From Staphylococcus cohnii subsp. cohnii (lineage in GTDB: Bacteria; Bacillota; Bacilli; Staphylococcales; Staphylococcaceae), in NCBI RefSeq assembly GCF_002902365.1, contig NZ_PPQC01000046.1, positions 204,926 through 268,925 on the forward strand: DNA of 64,000 nt. The letters are read 5' to 3'. Shown here in pieces: positions 16,539 to 26,442 of this stretch (position 1 is its first letter; every line of letters starts with the position of its first letter). The translations under genes and the position numbers were made by a program. The notes beneath the pieces are model-generated. The model ran no database searches and was not told the DNA's origin. It saw nothing but the letters and a program-made list of their open reading frames with translations.

Positions 16539-17456
16539 ATGCGCATTTTAGTCCTAGGAGCAGGTGGAATTGGAGGCTACTTTGGTGGTCGTTTAGCAGA
16601 GAATCATAAAAATGTCACTTTTTTAGTAAGGCCGAAAAGAAAATCTTATTTAGAAAGGAATGGCTTAGTCATCCATAGCGACAATGGTGACTATAGTTTC
16701 ACCCCACAATTGGTTACTAGAGAAGATCATACTGAACCATTTGATGTGATTTTACTATCTTCAAAATCATATCATCTTGAGCAAGCAATCGATGACTTGA
16801 AACCGTTTGTGGGAGATCATACTGTGATTATTCCGCTGTTAAACGGTGTTGCACATATTCCAAAATTACAAGCTGTTTTTGGTAAAAATAAAATTATGGG
16901 TGGTTATTGCATCATTGAAACTTCATTAAATGCAACTGGTGAAGTCGTACAAACAAGTGATTTCGATAAACTTTTCTTTGGAGAATTAGATGGCACAAAT
17001 AGTGAAAGAGCTAAATTGATAGAGGATACTTTCGCTAATACAAAATCTGAATTTATTTTAACTTCAGATATCGAGCGTGGTATGTGGCAAAAATATCTAA
17101 TGATTACAGTATTATCAAGTGTAACTACAATGATGCATGCGCCAATCGGACCAATACGTGATAGTGAAGGTGGTACTGATTTTATCAAATCATTATATGA
17201 AGAAGTTTCGTCCATTATGAGAAGTCACCAAGTCCCGATTGATAAAACAATCGTCGATAAATATATGAAAGGACTTACTAAGCTATCTTACCATTTCAAA
17301 ACATCCATGCAACGTGATATGGAAAAAGGCTTAAATATTGAAGCCGATCACTTACAAGGCTATTTGCTGAATTTAGCCGAAGAACATCAATTAGATGCAC
17401 CACTACTTTATACTTCATATCAAAATCATAAAGTTTATAAAGAAATGCTTCAATAA
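16539..17456 (+). CDS. 2-dehydropantoate 2-reductase family protein
   Basis: A 305-residue NADPH-dependent reductase of the PanE/ApbA family. The family makes pantoate for coenzyme A, but many members act on other 2-oxoacids. The N-terminus MRILVLGAGGIGGYFGGRLA is the Rossmann motif. ILLSSKSYHLEQAI and LLNGVAH match the family, and HFKTSMQRDMEKG matches the conserved C-terminal substrate segment. ATG 16539 is used because AAGGAG lies 8 bases upstream; the earlier GTG overlaps that site. It is followed after 40 bases by a thioesterase gene, probably co-transcribed. The panB/panC genes are not adjacent, so a non-pantothenate role is possible. Confidence 0.85.
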   Translation: MRILVLGAGGIGGYFGGRLAENHKNVTFLVRPKRKSYLERNGLVIHSDNGDYSFTPQLVTREDHTEPFDVILLSSKSYHLEQAIDDLKPFVGDHTVIIPLLNGVAHIPKLQAVFGKNKIMGGYCIIETSLNATGEVVQTSDFDKLFFGELDGTNSERAKLIEDTFANTKSEFILTSDIERGMWQKYLMITVLSSVTTMMHAPIGPIRDSEGGTDFIKSLYEEVSSIMRSHQVPIDKTIVDKYMKGLTKLSYHFKTSMQRDMEKGLNIEADHLQGYLLNLAEEHQLDAPLLYTSYQNHKVYKEMLQ

Positions 17457-17496
17457 AATCTTAAACGTAAGCTAAAAATTATATGGAGGCATACAA

Positions 17497-18315
17497 ATGA
17501 CATTAAATACGTACGCACATCCTTTTGATATCGCAACAAACTTAAAACCACAAGAAGTTGGCGTTTATCATGGACATACTTCTTCTGATTATGCCAATAT
17601 GGTTGGCCCTTTTGGTGGTGTGATTGCATCAACATTATTACGAGCAATTATAGAGCATACAGATTGTCTTGGTAACCCAGTTTCATTTACTGTTAATTAC
17701 ACAGCACCTGTCAAAGATGGATCATTCACTATAAATGCCAATCCAGTTAGAACCAATCGCTCTACACAACATTGGTATATTGAACTGCACCAACATAATA
17801 AGATAGTCATTACAGCGACTGCAGTTACAGCAAAGAAAAGAGATACATGGTCTTCAACCGAATTAAACATGCCAAAAATACCAAACGCAGAAAATGTAGA
17901 CAGTTTATCATTAACAGAAGTTCCGCCCTGGGTAAATCAATATGATATTAAAATAATAAAAGGTGCACCTAGAGCTTACACTAAATCAAATCATGCAGAT
18001 TCAGTTACATTACAATGGATGAAAGACAAACCAAATAGAACTTTAGATTATTTATCTCTTGCCTCAATGTGTGATGCTTTTTTTCCAAGAATATATGTCC
18101 GTCGTGAAAAAGTTGTCCCAATAGGTACAGTTTCTCTTACTGTGTACTTTCATTCAGACACAGCAACATTAGCACAGCACAGCATTAATCACGTATTAGG
18201 ACACACGCGAGCACATAATTTTAATGATGGTTTTTATGACCAAACTGGCGAAATTTGGAGTTCTGATGGAGAATTATTAGCTACAACAACTCAACTTGTT
18301 TATTATAAAGAATAA
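17497..18315 (+). CDS. Acyl-CoA thioesterase-like hotdog protein
   Basis: A 272-residue double-hotdog thioesterase, the length expected for two tandem 4HBT folds. Motifs include MVGPFGGVIASTLLRAI near residue 45 and SFTVNYTAPVKDG, both typical of the TesB/acyl-CoA thioesterase family. The second hotdog contains LDYLSLASMCDAFFPRIYV and the C-terminal GEIWSSDGELLATTTQL, a canonical thioesterase end. It probably hydrolyses acyl-CoA in the cytoplasm. It has GGAGG upstream, follows the PanE-like gene, and ends in a strong bidirectional terminator. Confidence 0.8.
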   Translation: MTLNTYAHPFDIATNLKPQEVGVYHGHTSSDYANMVGPFGGVIASTLLRAIIEHTDCLGNPVSFTVNYTAPVKDGSFTINANPVRTNRSTQHWYIELHQHNKIVITATAVTAKKRDTWSSTELNMPKIPNAENVDSLSLTEVPPWVNQYDIKIIKGAPRAYTKSNHADSVTLQWMKDKPNRTLDYLSLASMCDAFFPRIYVRREKVVPIGTVSLTVYFHSDTATLAQHSINHVLGHTRAHNFNDGFYDQTGEIWSSDGELLATTTQLVYYKE

Positions 18316-18330
18316 GATAACACAAAAAAT

Positions 18331-18359
18331 CCTAGGCCTATGATTTTGCATAGCCTAGG
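18331..18359. terminator. Bidirectional terminator between thioesterase gene and ulaA
   Basis: CCTAGGCCTATG pairs with CATAGCCTAGG, with an A-run before it and T-run after it. It serves the two converging genes. Confidence 0.85.
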
Positions 18360-18369
18360 TTTTTTATGA

Positions 18370-19728
18370 TTATTGTTCTTTCATCGCTTTTTGATTCGAA
18401 CGTTTTTGTAGTAAAATTGACACCACACCGACAACAACAATTAAACCAACAATGCCAATGATGCCCAAATATTTCGCTACATTACCAAGCACGACACCCA
18501 CTACTAAGAAATCTGTGTCTGAGAATGTAGTAGCAGCACCACCTAATTCCCCTAAGAATGGCAAGAATAATAATGGTAAAAACGTGATTAATAATCCATT
18601 TAATGCAGATCCAGCAATCGCACCTCTAATGCCTCCACGTGCATTACCAAAGACCCCTGCTGTAGCACCTAAGAAGAAGTGTGCCACCACACCTGGAAGT
18701 ATCACGACACCACCAAATAAGAATAAGATGAACATCCCAATCACACCTACAATAAAGCTGACAAAGAAGCCAATTAACACTGCATTTTGTGCATAAGGGA
18801 AGACTATCGGACAGTCTAACGCAGGTTTTGTATTTGGAACTAACTTTTCAGATATACCTTTAAATGCAGGTACTATTTCTGCAAGAATTAAGCGAACACC
18901 CGTTAAGATAATGAACACACCAGCTGCAAATGTAACACCCTGAATAAGTGAAAACACAATAAAGTTTTGTCCATCACTGATTTCTGAGTGCACGAAAGTA
19001 GGTGTAGCAAACAATGATGCTACAAAGTAAAGCAATGTCATTGTTAAAGAAATACTGATCGTACTTTCTCTTAAAAAGCTTAACCCTTTTGGAAAATTGA
19101 TATCTTCAGTCGATTTTGATTTACTTTTAAATAATTTACCTATTTCTCCAGCAGCCCAATAACTCAATGTACCAAAATGACCCAAAGCGACTTGGTCATT
19201 TCCCGTTATTTTTTTCATTGTAGGCTGTGCTAGTGCAGGTAGTATTGCCATAATCAAACCTAAAATAATCGCTCCAATAATCACTGTAAATGTACCTGTC
19301 ACATGACCAACGGACAATAATATTGCTAAAAATGCGGACATATAAAATGTATGGTGACCAGTTAAGAAAATATATTTCAAGTTCGTAATGCGCGCAATAA
19401 TGATATTCACAATCATCCCAAACACCATGATTAATGCTGCAGTCGTACCATATTGTTCCAAAGCGATTGATATGATTGCTTCATTATTAGGCACAACACC
19501 CTGCACCCCAAATGCATGCTGGAAAATCTTGCCAAATGGTTCTAATGATTGCGTTACTACATTAGCACCCGCACTTAAAACTAAAAATCCTAGAATCGTC
19601 TTTATCGTACCTGATGTGATATCAGTTGCCGACTTTTTCTGGACAATTAATCCAATAAATGCAATTAAGGCAACTAATATCGCAGGTTGACTTAAAATAT
19701 CGACGATAAAATCAAGAATTGGCTTCAT
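18370..19728 (-). CDS. ulaA: PTS ascorbate-type transporter subunit IIC
   Basis: A 452-residue membrane permease of the UlaA (SgaT) family with about 10-12 hydrophobic spans. The N-terminus reads MKPILDFIVDILSQPAILVA. Conserved parts include ILGFLVLSAGANVV, LTGHHTFYMSAF and GARGGIRGAIAGS. It imports L-ascorbate or a related sugar acid/pentitol, phosphorylated by the IIB and IIA subunits encoded just upstream (19751-20481). The full set (regulator, IIA, IIB, IIC) is one operon. No ascorbate-catabolic genes (UlaD/E/F) are nearby, so the true substrate is uncertain. Confidence 0.87.
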   Translation of the reverse strand: MKPILDFIVDILSQPAILVALIAFIGLIVQKKSATDITSGTIKTILGFLVLSAGANVVTQSLEPFGKIFQHAFGVQGVVPNNEAIISIALEQYGTTAALIMVFGMIVNIIIARITNLKYIFLTGHHTFYMSAFLAILLSVGHVTGTFTVIIGAIILGLIMAILPALAQPTMKKITGNDQVALGHFGTLSYWAAGEIGKLFKSKSKSTEDINFPKGLSFLRESTISISLTMTLLYFVASLFATPTFVHSEISDGQNFIVFSLIQGVTFAAGVFIILTGVRLILAEIVPAFKGISEKLVPNTKPALDCPIVFPYAQNAVLIGFFVSFIVGVIGMFILFLFGGVVILPGVVAHFFLGATAGVFGNARGGIRGAIAGSALNGLLITFLPLLFLPFLGELGGAATTFSDTDFLVVGVVLGNVAKYLGIIGIVGLIVVVGVVSILLQKRSNQKAMKEQ

Positions 19729-19750
19729 AATCTTACCTCCTTATTAATGA

Positions 19751-20035
19751 TTAAAGTATATTTAAATCTTTTAATTTTTCATCTAGTTTTTGCTGTAATT
19801 CTTCTTTATCTAATATATTGTCTAATACAATGACATCACCTAATTTTTTGGTATTTTCTTCTAAATCTCTTCCACAAATAAATAAGTCTGCCATATCAGG
19901 ACTTGCACTCATAACATCACTATGTTCAACTTTTATATCTGATGGTGCATTTAAATTTTTCAATGCTTCTTGTGCATTCATTTCAACCATAAAACTACTT
20001 CCTAATCCGTGCCCACATACTACTAAAATTTTCAT
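19751..20035 (-). CDS. ulaB: PTS ascorbate-type subunit IIB
   Basis: A 94-residue cytoplasmic phosphotransfer protein. It begins MKILVVCGHGLGSSFMVEMN, with the phospho-cysteine in VVCGHGLGSS. It receives phosphate from the IIA subunit and passes it to the sugar in IIC. Three candidate ATGs lie close together; I use 20035 because AGGAG is 10 bases upstream, while the first ATG lies too near it. It follows the IIA gene with essentially no gap. Confidence 0.88.
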   Translation of the reverse strand: MKILVVCGHGLGSSFMVEMNAQEALKNLNAPSDIKVEHSDVMSASPDMADLFICGRDLEENTKKLGDVIVLDNILDKEELQQKLDEKLKDLNIL

Positions 20036-20040
20036 TGTCA

Positions 20041-20481
20041 TCATTCTCCTTTAAATATATTTATAATTTCACTTGATGTTTGTGCCTTTAATAAATTATT
20101 CACTGTCTGCTGATTGCCTAGAGTCGTAGCTAAACTTCTCAATACTTCTAAGTGTCCTTCATTATCTATAGCACTTAATACAAAAACCAATGAAGCATAG
20201 TGTCCCTCTTCTGAAAAGTTAATATGTTGATTTAGCTTTAACAAACTCAAACCTATCTTTCTAACGTTATTATTCGGTCGAGCATGGGCAATTGCTATTT
20301 CTGGAGCAATAACGATATAAGGTCCTAATTTTTCTACACTATGAATCATGTCATCAATATACGCTTGTTGAAAATAGCCTTGTTCTCGTAAAGGACTTGC
20401 AGCTATATTAATTGCCTCACGCCAACTTTCAACTTGTTCAAGTACTTGCACTTTATCTGATGATAAAATTTCTAAAGTCAT
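20041..20481 (-). CDS. ulaC: PTS IIA subunit (fructose/mannitol-like)
   Basis: A 146-residue cytoplasmic IIA protein. The active histidine is in PEIAIAHARPNNNV, the PTS EIIA type 2 signature, and the N-terminus is MTLEILSSDKVQVLEQVE. It takes phosphate from HPr and gives it to the adjacent IIB. The ribosome site of the IIB gene lies in its last codons, so the two are probably translationally coupled. It starts 11 bases after the regulator. Confidence 0.86.
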   Translation of the reverse strand: MTLEILSSDKVQVLEQVESWREAINIAASPLREQGYFQQAYIDDMIHSVEKLGPYIVIAPEIAIAHARPNNNVRKIGLSLLKLNQHINFSEEGHYASLVFVLSAIDNEGHLEVLRSLATTLGNQQTVNNLLKAQTSSEIINIFKGE

Positions 20482-20492
20482 TTTTTCCCTCC

Positions 20493-22433
20493 TTAATGTT
20501 GACTCACGTCATTTATACAGCGCATAATTGCTTCAATATTTCCTGAAAGTAATACCTTTCTAGTTTTGTCATCCATAATAAGCTCACTAAGTTGTCTCAG
20601 AGCATTTAAATGAATTTGTGGTTGAGCGGTTGCTAATGTAACGATGATATTAACAGGATCATATTGTTCATGCCCAAAATAAATACCATTTTGATAATGT
20701 GTAATACTAAAACCTACTGTCCCTTTAACGTGCGTTGGTTGCGCATGAATTAAAGCAATATGTGGACTTATAACCATATAAGGTCCAAATGCATCTAATT
20801 GTTCAATAATTTCATCGGCATAAATACAATCAACAATTTGAGCGTCTACCAAAGCTTCAATACTTTGCCTTATTGCATCATTTCTATAAAGTGAAGGTTG
20901 TTGTGTTAAAATTCTGTTTTCTGGTAAGACTTCTTTCAAGGTAGGCCCCAACCCTTTGATATCATGCACATACTGTTCTCTTGAATTGTTAATGATTGTG
21001 TTAATTTGTTGTCGATCATCTTTATCTAAAAATGGAGAAACATTAAGTATAGGTATCGACGCATGTTCAAACGGTACTGTTGATATGATATAGTCAACGC
21101 CTTCATGTTTTAATAATGTTTCGTCAATTTCGTAGATTGAATAAGCATCTACAATTTCAAGTTCAGGATAAATATGGCGCAATCTACTTCTCAATAATTG
21201 TGAAGTACCGATGCCAGAACCGCAAAATAGCACTACTTTTATAGCATTTGTAGTAATTGCAGAAATACGTTCAATCGCTGACGCAAAGTGTAACGTAATG
21301 TATGCAAGCTCATCTTTGTTGAAACAAATACGATAATTCTCTTCAACGCCCCAAATATGATTGCGTAGTCTTTCTACGATGTGATGATACTGTTGAAATA
21401 TTTCATCTGTTAGAGGATTATTATGCGTCATATCAAATTTCAATCGGTGAATAGCTGGTCTCAGATGAACAATTAAACCATTTAATAATTTAGTATCGTT
21501 AATTAAATCTATACCTAAGTCACCACTCATACGTTCTATCAATTGTTCGGTTAGAATTTCTAAGTCATCGACTGTTTCGCGTTTTTGATTCATCTCTGAA
21601 GTTTTAGCACCTAACAAATGTAAGGTAATAAAACCTGCTTCACTTTTAGGGAATTGTATATCGAGTTTTTCTTCCAAAGATGCTTTTATGAGTAATGCCA
21701 CTCGAAAATGGTCCGTTTCTGCTAATTTGTTATATTCCAATTCAGGTATCTCAAAAACAAATTTTTCTTTAGTTCGATGTATTGCAATTAAAATATGATA
21801 AATTAGACCATCAATCGCACTTTGGACTAACTGATAATCCGCTTCAAATAATACCGACACTACCGTCAATCGAATCGTTTCTAATGCTTTGTTCGAAAAT
21901 AACTTATGTCCTATTTGATGTGTATGATTTTGAAAATATTCATGGACACGTGTCGCATATGCTTTGCGATAATTTGTTTCCTCACCTTGTATGATAAATC
22001 CTTTATTTTTAATATATTCTAACTTTAAATCATAAGAAGATAACCAAGTTTGTACATTTTTTAAATCCTCAACGATCGTTCTACGTGTAACGGATACCAT
22101 ATCGGCCAACGTCTTAGAAGATGTTGGTGTATTAGATTCAAATAACTTTAATATGATGTAACGTATTCTTTCTTCTTTAGAGTAATGTATTGAAGTCGCC
22201 ATATATTTCGGAACGTTATCATTCAAGGGACTTTTAGATTTAATCATTATACCTTCATTTTTATTTCTAAAAATTGTTAAATCTAAGCTTTGTGCCATAC
22301 TTTCTATATATTCTAAATCGTACTGTATCGTCCTTTCTGAAACATTGAATTGAATAGCTAAATGATGAATAGTTATAAACGTTTCACGTTCAAGTAAGAA
22401 TGTTAATATATGATGCTGTCTCTTGCTTAACAC
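20493..22433 (-). CDS. BglG-type PRD-containing transcriptional regulator
   Basis: A 646-residue activator of the MtlR/BglG type for the downstream PTS genes. Two HTH segments are visible (FITIHHLAIQFNVSERTIQYDL and the TSSKTLADMVSVTRRTIVEDL region). Two PRD domains follow, with HLLGAKTSEMNQK and ITLHFASAIER. Next come an EIIB-like domain with VVLFCGSGIGTSQLLRS and a C-terminal EIIA with HIALIHAQPTH. Phosphorylation at these sites would tie its activity to PTS flux. Unlike the fru regulator in this window it is intact. A cre-like site lies just upstream of its start, so catabolite repression of the operon is likely. Confidence 0.9.
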   Translation of the reverse strand: MLSKRQHHILTFLLERETFITIHHLAIQFNVSERTIQYDLEYIESMAQSLDLTIFRNKNEGIMIKSKSPLNDNVPKYMATSIHYSKEERIRYIILKLFESNTPTSSKTLADMVSVTRRTIVEDLKNVQTWLSSYDLKLEYIKNKGFIIQGEETNYRKAYATRVHEYFQNHTHQIGHKLFSNKALETIRLTVVSVLFEADYQLVQSAIDGLIYHILIAIHRTKEKFVFEIPELEYNKLAETDHFRVALLIKASLEEKLDIQFPKSEAGFITLHLLGAKTSEMNQKRETVDDLEILTEQLIERMSGDLGIDLINDTKLLNGLIVHLRPAIHRLKFDMTHNNPLTDEIFQQYHHIVERLRNHIWGVEENYRICFNKDELAYITLHFASAIERISAITTNAIKVVLFCGSGIGTSQLLRSRLRHIYPELEIVDAYSIYEIDETLLKHEGVDYIISTVPFEHASIPILNVSPFLDKDDRQQINTIINNSREQYVHDIKGLGPTLKEVLPENRILTQQPSLYRNDAIRQSIEALVDAQIVDCIYADEIIEQLDAFGPYMVISPHIALIHAQPTHVKGTVGFSITHYQNGIYFGHEQYDPVNIIVTLATAQPQIHLNALRQLSELIMDDKTRKVLLSGNIEAIMRCINDVSQH

Positions 22434-22457
22434 ATGAGCAACCTCCTTACATATTTA

Positions 22458-22473
22458 TTGTAACCGCTTACTT
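22458..22473. promoter_or_regulatory. CcpA cre site before the ascorbate-type PTS operon
   Basis: TTGTAACCGCTTACTT, close to the cre consensus, lies 25 bases before the regulator start. It fits glucose repression of the ula-type operon. The rest of 22434-22808 holds only the terminator at 22608-22637 and AT-rich DNA. Confidence 0.55.
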
Positions 22474-22607
22474 TAAATTTTGGATGTGTAATCTCTTTCG
22501 TCTCATAATCCGAAAAGTTGCACATCTAACATAAACGATCACTTTTTCAAATTATAATTTATTGAATAATCATTTTATATAAAAAATATCGATTAAATAT
22601 AAAAAAA

Positions 22608-22637
22608 GAGAATTCAACATTAATGTGTTGCATTCTC
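22608..22637 (-). terminator. Terminator after the TIM-barrel-like gene
   Basis: AGAGAATTCAACAT pairs with GTGTTGCATTCTCT; on the minus strand a T7 run follows. It ends the gene at 22809-23705. Confidence 0.7.
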
Positions 22638-22808
22638 TCCTCTATATCTTCATTTTTTTGATGTCCTATAACTTATAAGTATTTATTTCAATTGAGTTAT
22701 TATTGCTAAACTTTTCTAAACACAAAAAAAATACTTTTTGATATATTTAATTAATCTAAAATAAATCAATTAATATTTGAAAACAGGAATTTATATATTC
22801 CACTTTTG

Positions 22809-23705
22809 TTAGCGATTAATAGAACGGGCAATCATTGACAACGTGTGTCTTTCTCCACGCAATGCCTTACTTAATTCAAATATATTTTCCACAGGTGCTA
22901 AACCACAGAAACTTCCATCACCAATATGTTGAATATCCACACCACATATTTTATTTCGAATGGCAAAATCTCTAATAGTACTTGGATCAGCGCTTTCTTG
23001 ACTCGTACCAATTGCTGACATGACAAGCCCCTCTTTACGATGAACTTCTTTGACAATGTCTTTAAGTTGCGCTTCATCGAAACCTGGCACTGTCCCCACA
23101 GCGGGTACCAGTATAATATCAGCACCCGCTTCAATAAATTTCCTTACATATTCTCTTGTAATCACAGGTTCATCCACACCTGAACTATGCATTTTTCCAG
23201 CGATAATCAAACCAGAAAAATGATTTCTTGTATTTTGGATTGCTTCAACTATTTTCTTATTAGATACACCAGTTGCCGGGTTTCCTGTCATACATATAAA
23301 GTTGACCCCTAATGTTTCAAGTACTTGAACCGTTTCAGGACTTGCTTGACGTCCTTCTGCAATTTCTAAGTGTTGATCATACATATTTGTTCCGTCATCA
23401 ACAGGTTCTAAGTTCACGCCAATGGGTCTACCAACGAATTGTTTTAATGTTTCTATAACCTGTTCATGTTCTTCTATATTTTTCACTTTTGGATGAAATG
23501 CATCGAAGCCATTTAACAAAATCAAATCGGCACCAAACGCACGCGCTATTTCAGCATTGGTAATATCTGGCACGACAGGTGTTTCTGTTACTATATTTTC
23601 AGATAAAACCACGCGTCCAGCACTAGCTTTAATACTCTGTTTTAATTCTTCACCTGTCATTGCTAGTAGTTCTGAAGCATTGTTACTCAATAATCGCTTA
23701 ACCAT
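22809..23705 (-). CDS. TIM-barrel-like protein of unknown function (DUF7916-type)
   Basis: A 298-residue cytoplasmic protein with barrel-like repeats of beta strands. Examples are RVVLSENIVTETPVVPDITN, ADLILLNGFDAFHPKV, GVNFICMTGNPATGV and ADIILVPAVGTVPGFD. The family is annotated variously (PEP phosphonomutase-like, haloacid dehalogenase-like) without evidence; I assign it tentatively to the DUF7916 group. The distribution of Asp/Glu/His residues suggests a sugar- or phosphate-binding enzyme. It lies upstream of the ascorbate-type PTS operon on the same strand but is separated by a terminator, so it is its own transcript. Confidence 0.65.
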   Translation of the reverse strand: MVKRLLSNNASELLAMTGEELKQSIKASAGRVVLSENIVTETPVVPDITNAEIARAFGADLILLNGFDAFHPKVKNIEEHEQVIETLKQFVGRPIGVNLEPVDDGTNMYDQHLEIAEGRQASPETVQVLETLGVNFICMTGNPATGVSNKKIVEAIQNTRNHFSGLIIAGKMHSSGVDEPVITREYVRKFIEAGADIILVPAVGTVPGFDEAQLKDIVKEVHRKEGLVMSAIGTSQESADPSTIRDFAIRNKICGVDIQHIGDGSFCGLAPVENIFELSKALRGERHTLSMIARSINR

Positions 23706-23987
23706 TCGGATTCCACTCCTTAATATATACTTTAGTTGCCATTTTATTTATTATAACTACATTATATAATAATAATGTTTTTTTCTTCGTAATAACTGCA
23801 CTGTATTTCTCTTCATTTCATTATACACACCCTCTATTTATTATTATTCTTTTTTAAATAAAAAACTACTTCTATTTACATTTATAATTTTTTGAATTTA
23901 AATTTAGTTAATTTTCAAAACAGTAGTGTATCGCAAATATAAATGTGATATTATATTTTAATATACATATTACAAGGGGGAAGCCTT

Positions 23988-24812
23988 ATGCAGTGTCCAA
24001 AATGTGGAAATCCTATTGAAGCATCAGATTTATTTTGTGGAGAGTGTGGTACAAAATTATCTCATCAAACGAATACAACGAATGAAACTAAAAACAAATC
24101 GAAATATGAATCTGAACAAGATCCAACGCAATCTAATACAACACAAACATCAACACAATACTCAACACAGTCTAATCCTAAAAGCGAGCAGTTTTCAAAA
24201 CATTCTTCAGACATATTCAATGAAGCTAAAACGTTCTTTTTAACTGCTTTTAGACATCCGGATAAAGAACTTGTGAGTCCTCACTTTTTTTCTTACAAAA
24301 CACTTTTCAGTATTATTGTAGCGGGGTTCCTTTTATCCATCATATTATTAATGATACTGATACCTGCAGAAGTAGCATATTTCATGTCGAGTAAAGCAAG
24401 TGTTGTGTTTAACATTTCACTTTTCTTATTAATTACAATTGCAGTACTATTTGGAATCACTTATGCACTTATCAAAATATTGAATATTCATTCGACGTTA
24501 CATAAAATATTTTCAGATTTCGTTTTAGTCAACACCTTATCTGTCATTACCCTTTTGCTTGGTTTACTATTTTTAACAATTCATGTACCAAGTTTTGCAA
24601 TATTCCTTATCATTATTGCTATATTATTCACTTTAATTGCACCAATATATTTAATTACGAAATACAGCCACAACCAACTTATACGTATGCCTGTCATTTA
24701 TTCTATATTCATCTATATCATCATTTTAGGAATCATTTTACTTATTATAGTGGAAAGTACTGTTTCTAATACATTAAGTGATTTAAGTTCATTTTTTAAT
24801 ACAGGTTATTAA
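23988..24812 (+). CDS. Zinc-ribbon membrane protein
   Basis: A 274-residue protein. The N-terminal zinc ribbon has Cys3, Cys6, Cys17 and Cys20 (MQCPKCGNPIEASDLFCGEC). A Ser/Thr/Gln-rich linker follows (to about 75), then five hydrophobic segments covering the C-terminal two thirds. The architecture resembles Yip1-like or zinc-ribbon membrane proteins of Firmicutes. GGGGG lies before the start. It is followed after 14 bases by a TcaA-like gene and probably forms an operon with it. Function unknown; a cell-envelope role is inferred from the neighbour. Confidence 0.72.
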   Translation: MQCPKCGNPIEASDLFCGECGTKLSHQTNTTNETKNKSKYESEQDPTQSNTTQTSTQYSTQSNPKSEQFSKHSSDIFNEAKTFFLTAFRHPDKELVSPHFFSYKTLFSIIVAGFLLSIILLMILIPAEVAYFMSSKASVVFNISLFLLITIAVLFGITYALIKILNIHSTLHKIFSDFVLVNTLSVITLLLGLLFLTIHVPSFAIFLIIIAILFTLIAPIYLITKYSHNQLIRMPVIYSIFIYIIILGIILLIIVESTVSNTLSDLSSFFNTGY

Positions 24813-24826
24813 GGAGGATGTTTCAA

Positions 24827-26122
24827 ATGAAGTATTGTAGTAATTGTGGTGCTGAAATTAAACCTGGTCAACGCGTCTGTACCCAATGTGGGACGCCTAT
24901 TCAACAAAGAGCAAATAATCAATCACCTAACCATAAATCAAAATGGCTTCTATTTATTATTATTGCAGTGATATTAGTCATTATTATCGCTTTGTTTGTG
25001 GCTTATAAAATAATAGACGCGCAACTATCACCTACAAAACAAGCAGAAACCATTGCTAAAGATTTAAAAAACAAAGATACAGATCGTCTAGCTAGCCATT
25101 TAAAATCAAATGGTGAAGCTATTTCTAAAGATGAAGCTAAGGCTATTTATAAATATATTGACGAAACTGATAGCGTAGATCGTGTTGCTGACGAACTACA
25201 AAGTAGTGCAAAAAATATCAAAGAAAACAAATTAAACGAACAAACTGTCACTGTTGGCGATACTTCTCTAATCAATATCACCGAAGATGGGAAAAAATGG
25301 GGTATATTTAAAAATTACATTTTTAATGTTAATGAGGAACCTGTTTCTATTACTTCAGAAGAAGACACGACACTATCTTACAAACTTAATGACAAAACAA
25401 CGCAAGTTAAGTTAAAACAAGGTAAGACGAAAACACTTGATGATTTTCCAATCGGCATATATGACTTAAAAGCAACGCAAAAGGTTGATAACAAAAAATT
25501 CGATGGTGTCATTCATATCGATATGTCAGAAAGTAATAGTGCAGATCTGCAATTCAAACAAAAACGTTTTACAGTTAGTATCGATTCATCTTTTGCAGAT
25601 TCCGATTCACTTAAACTTTATATAAATGGTAATGAACAATCAGATTTTGATGAATATGAATCTGTCACTTACGGCCCTTATGCACCTGATGAAAAAGTCG
25701 AAGTTTATGCTACCACTGAAGTTGAGGGTAAACAATTCAAATCTAGTGTAGAAAATGTTTCAAGTCCAAATGATGATGAAGATGAAATTGACGTAGCTTT
25801 AACATTTGACGATGATGCAATAAGCGATTATGAAGATAAAATGATTGAAAAAGAAGCAGATTCTGATGACGACGATGATAGTACTTCCAATTCTGATGAA
25901 AAAGTAACACGTGATAATGTTATTGATAAAGTTGAATCTTATGAAGGGAGTACTTTGGATACAGATAATTATACTTATAAAGAACCCGAAAAAACTGGAG
26001 ACGGTTGGGGATTCTCCTTCACAGATAAAGACGGAGAGTTAGCAGGTTCTTATAAAATTGATGAGGATGGTTACGTTACTGAATATGACGAAGACGGTGA
26101 AGAAGTCGATTCAGGATATTAA
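24827..26122 (+). CDS. TcaA/YvbJ-like zinc-ribbon membrane-anchored protein
   Basis: A 431-residue protein. The zinc ribbon Cys4, Cys7, Cys18, Cys21 (MKYCSNCGAEIKPGQRVCTQC) is followed by a membrane anchor (LLFIIIAVILVIIIALFVAY). A long extracellular part starts with SPTKQAETIAKDLKNKDTDR, and includes a TcaA-like SVTYGPYAPDEKVEV stretch. An acidic region (EADSDDDDDSTSNSDE) precedes a C-terminal domain with EYDEDGEEVDSGY. TcaA homologues affect glycopeptide susceptibility and wall teichoic acid release in S. aureus. ATG 24827 is chosen because the nearer ATG at 24818 overlaps AAGGAGG. Paralogues are common, so no single gene name is given. Confidence 0.8.
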   Translation: MKYCSNCGAEIKPGQRVCTQCGTPIQQRANNQSPNHKSKWLLFIIIAVILVIIIALFVAYKIIDAQLSPTKQAETIAKDLKNKDTDRLASHLKSNGEAISKDEAKAIYKYIDETDSVDRVADELQSSAKNIKENKLNEQTVTVGDTSLINITEDGKKWGIFKNYIFNVNEEPVSITSEEDTTLSYKLNDKTTQVKLKQGKTKTLDDFPIGIYDLKATQKVDNKKFDGVIHIDMSESNSADLQFKQKRFTVSIDSSFADSDSLKLYINGNEQSDFDEYESVTYGPYAPDEKVEVYATTEVEGKQFKSSVENVSSPNDDEDEIDVALTFDDDAISDYEDKMIEKEADSDDDDDSTSNSDEKVTRDNVIDKVESYEGSTLDTDNYTYKEPEKTGDGWGFSFTDKDGELAGSYKIDEDGYVTEYDEDGEEVDSGY

Positions 26123-26199
26123 CAAACCACAAATAGTAATCCAACTTGTTACTTGAAACGTGGCCATTACATTGCATAATTACTTAAACACACTATTTA

Positions 26200-26252
26200 A
26201 AGGAGTGGGATTGAAATCTAATTTTATTAAAAAGATTTCTGTCCCACTCCTT
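26200..26252. terminator. Staphylococcal hairpin repeat, AAGGAGTGGGA type
   Basis: An 11-bp stem AAGGAGTGGGA / TCCCACTCCTT encloses about 30 bases with GAAATCTAATTTTATT. It resembles the repeat family also seen at 31026 and 39120. It probably ends the TcaA-like operon. The flanking 26253-26442 is AT-rich with no gene. Confidence 0.65.
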
Positions 26253-26442
26253 AATTTATATCTTTGTTAAAGTAAAACAAAATATCACCAAATGCATCAC
26301 CTCAGTCTAAATGATGATGTTATATTTAAAAAAATTAAGTAATATATATGAAAGACTATTAAAACAAGCAATGTTTATACTACTAGAGTTGGGTAATTTA
26401 AAAGTAAGCAATTAATATCTAAATATATTTGAAGGTGAAAAA

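Noticed and set aside
18370..20481. True L-ascorbate degradation operon
   Set aside because: Only transporter and regulator genes are present. No UlaD, UlaE, UlaF or UlaG homologue is visible, so only the transporter type is claimed.
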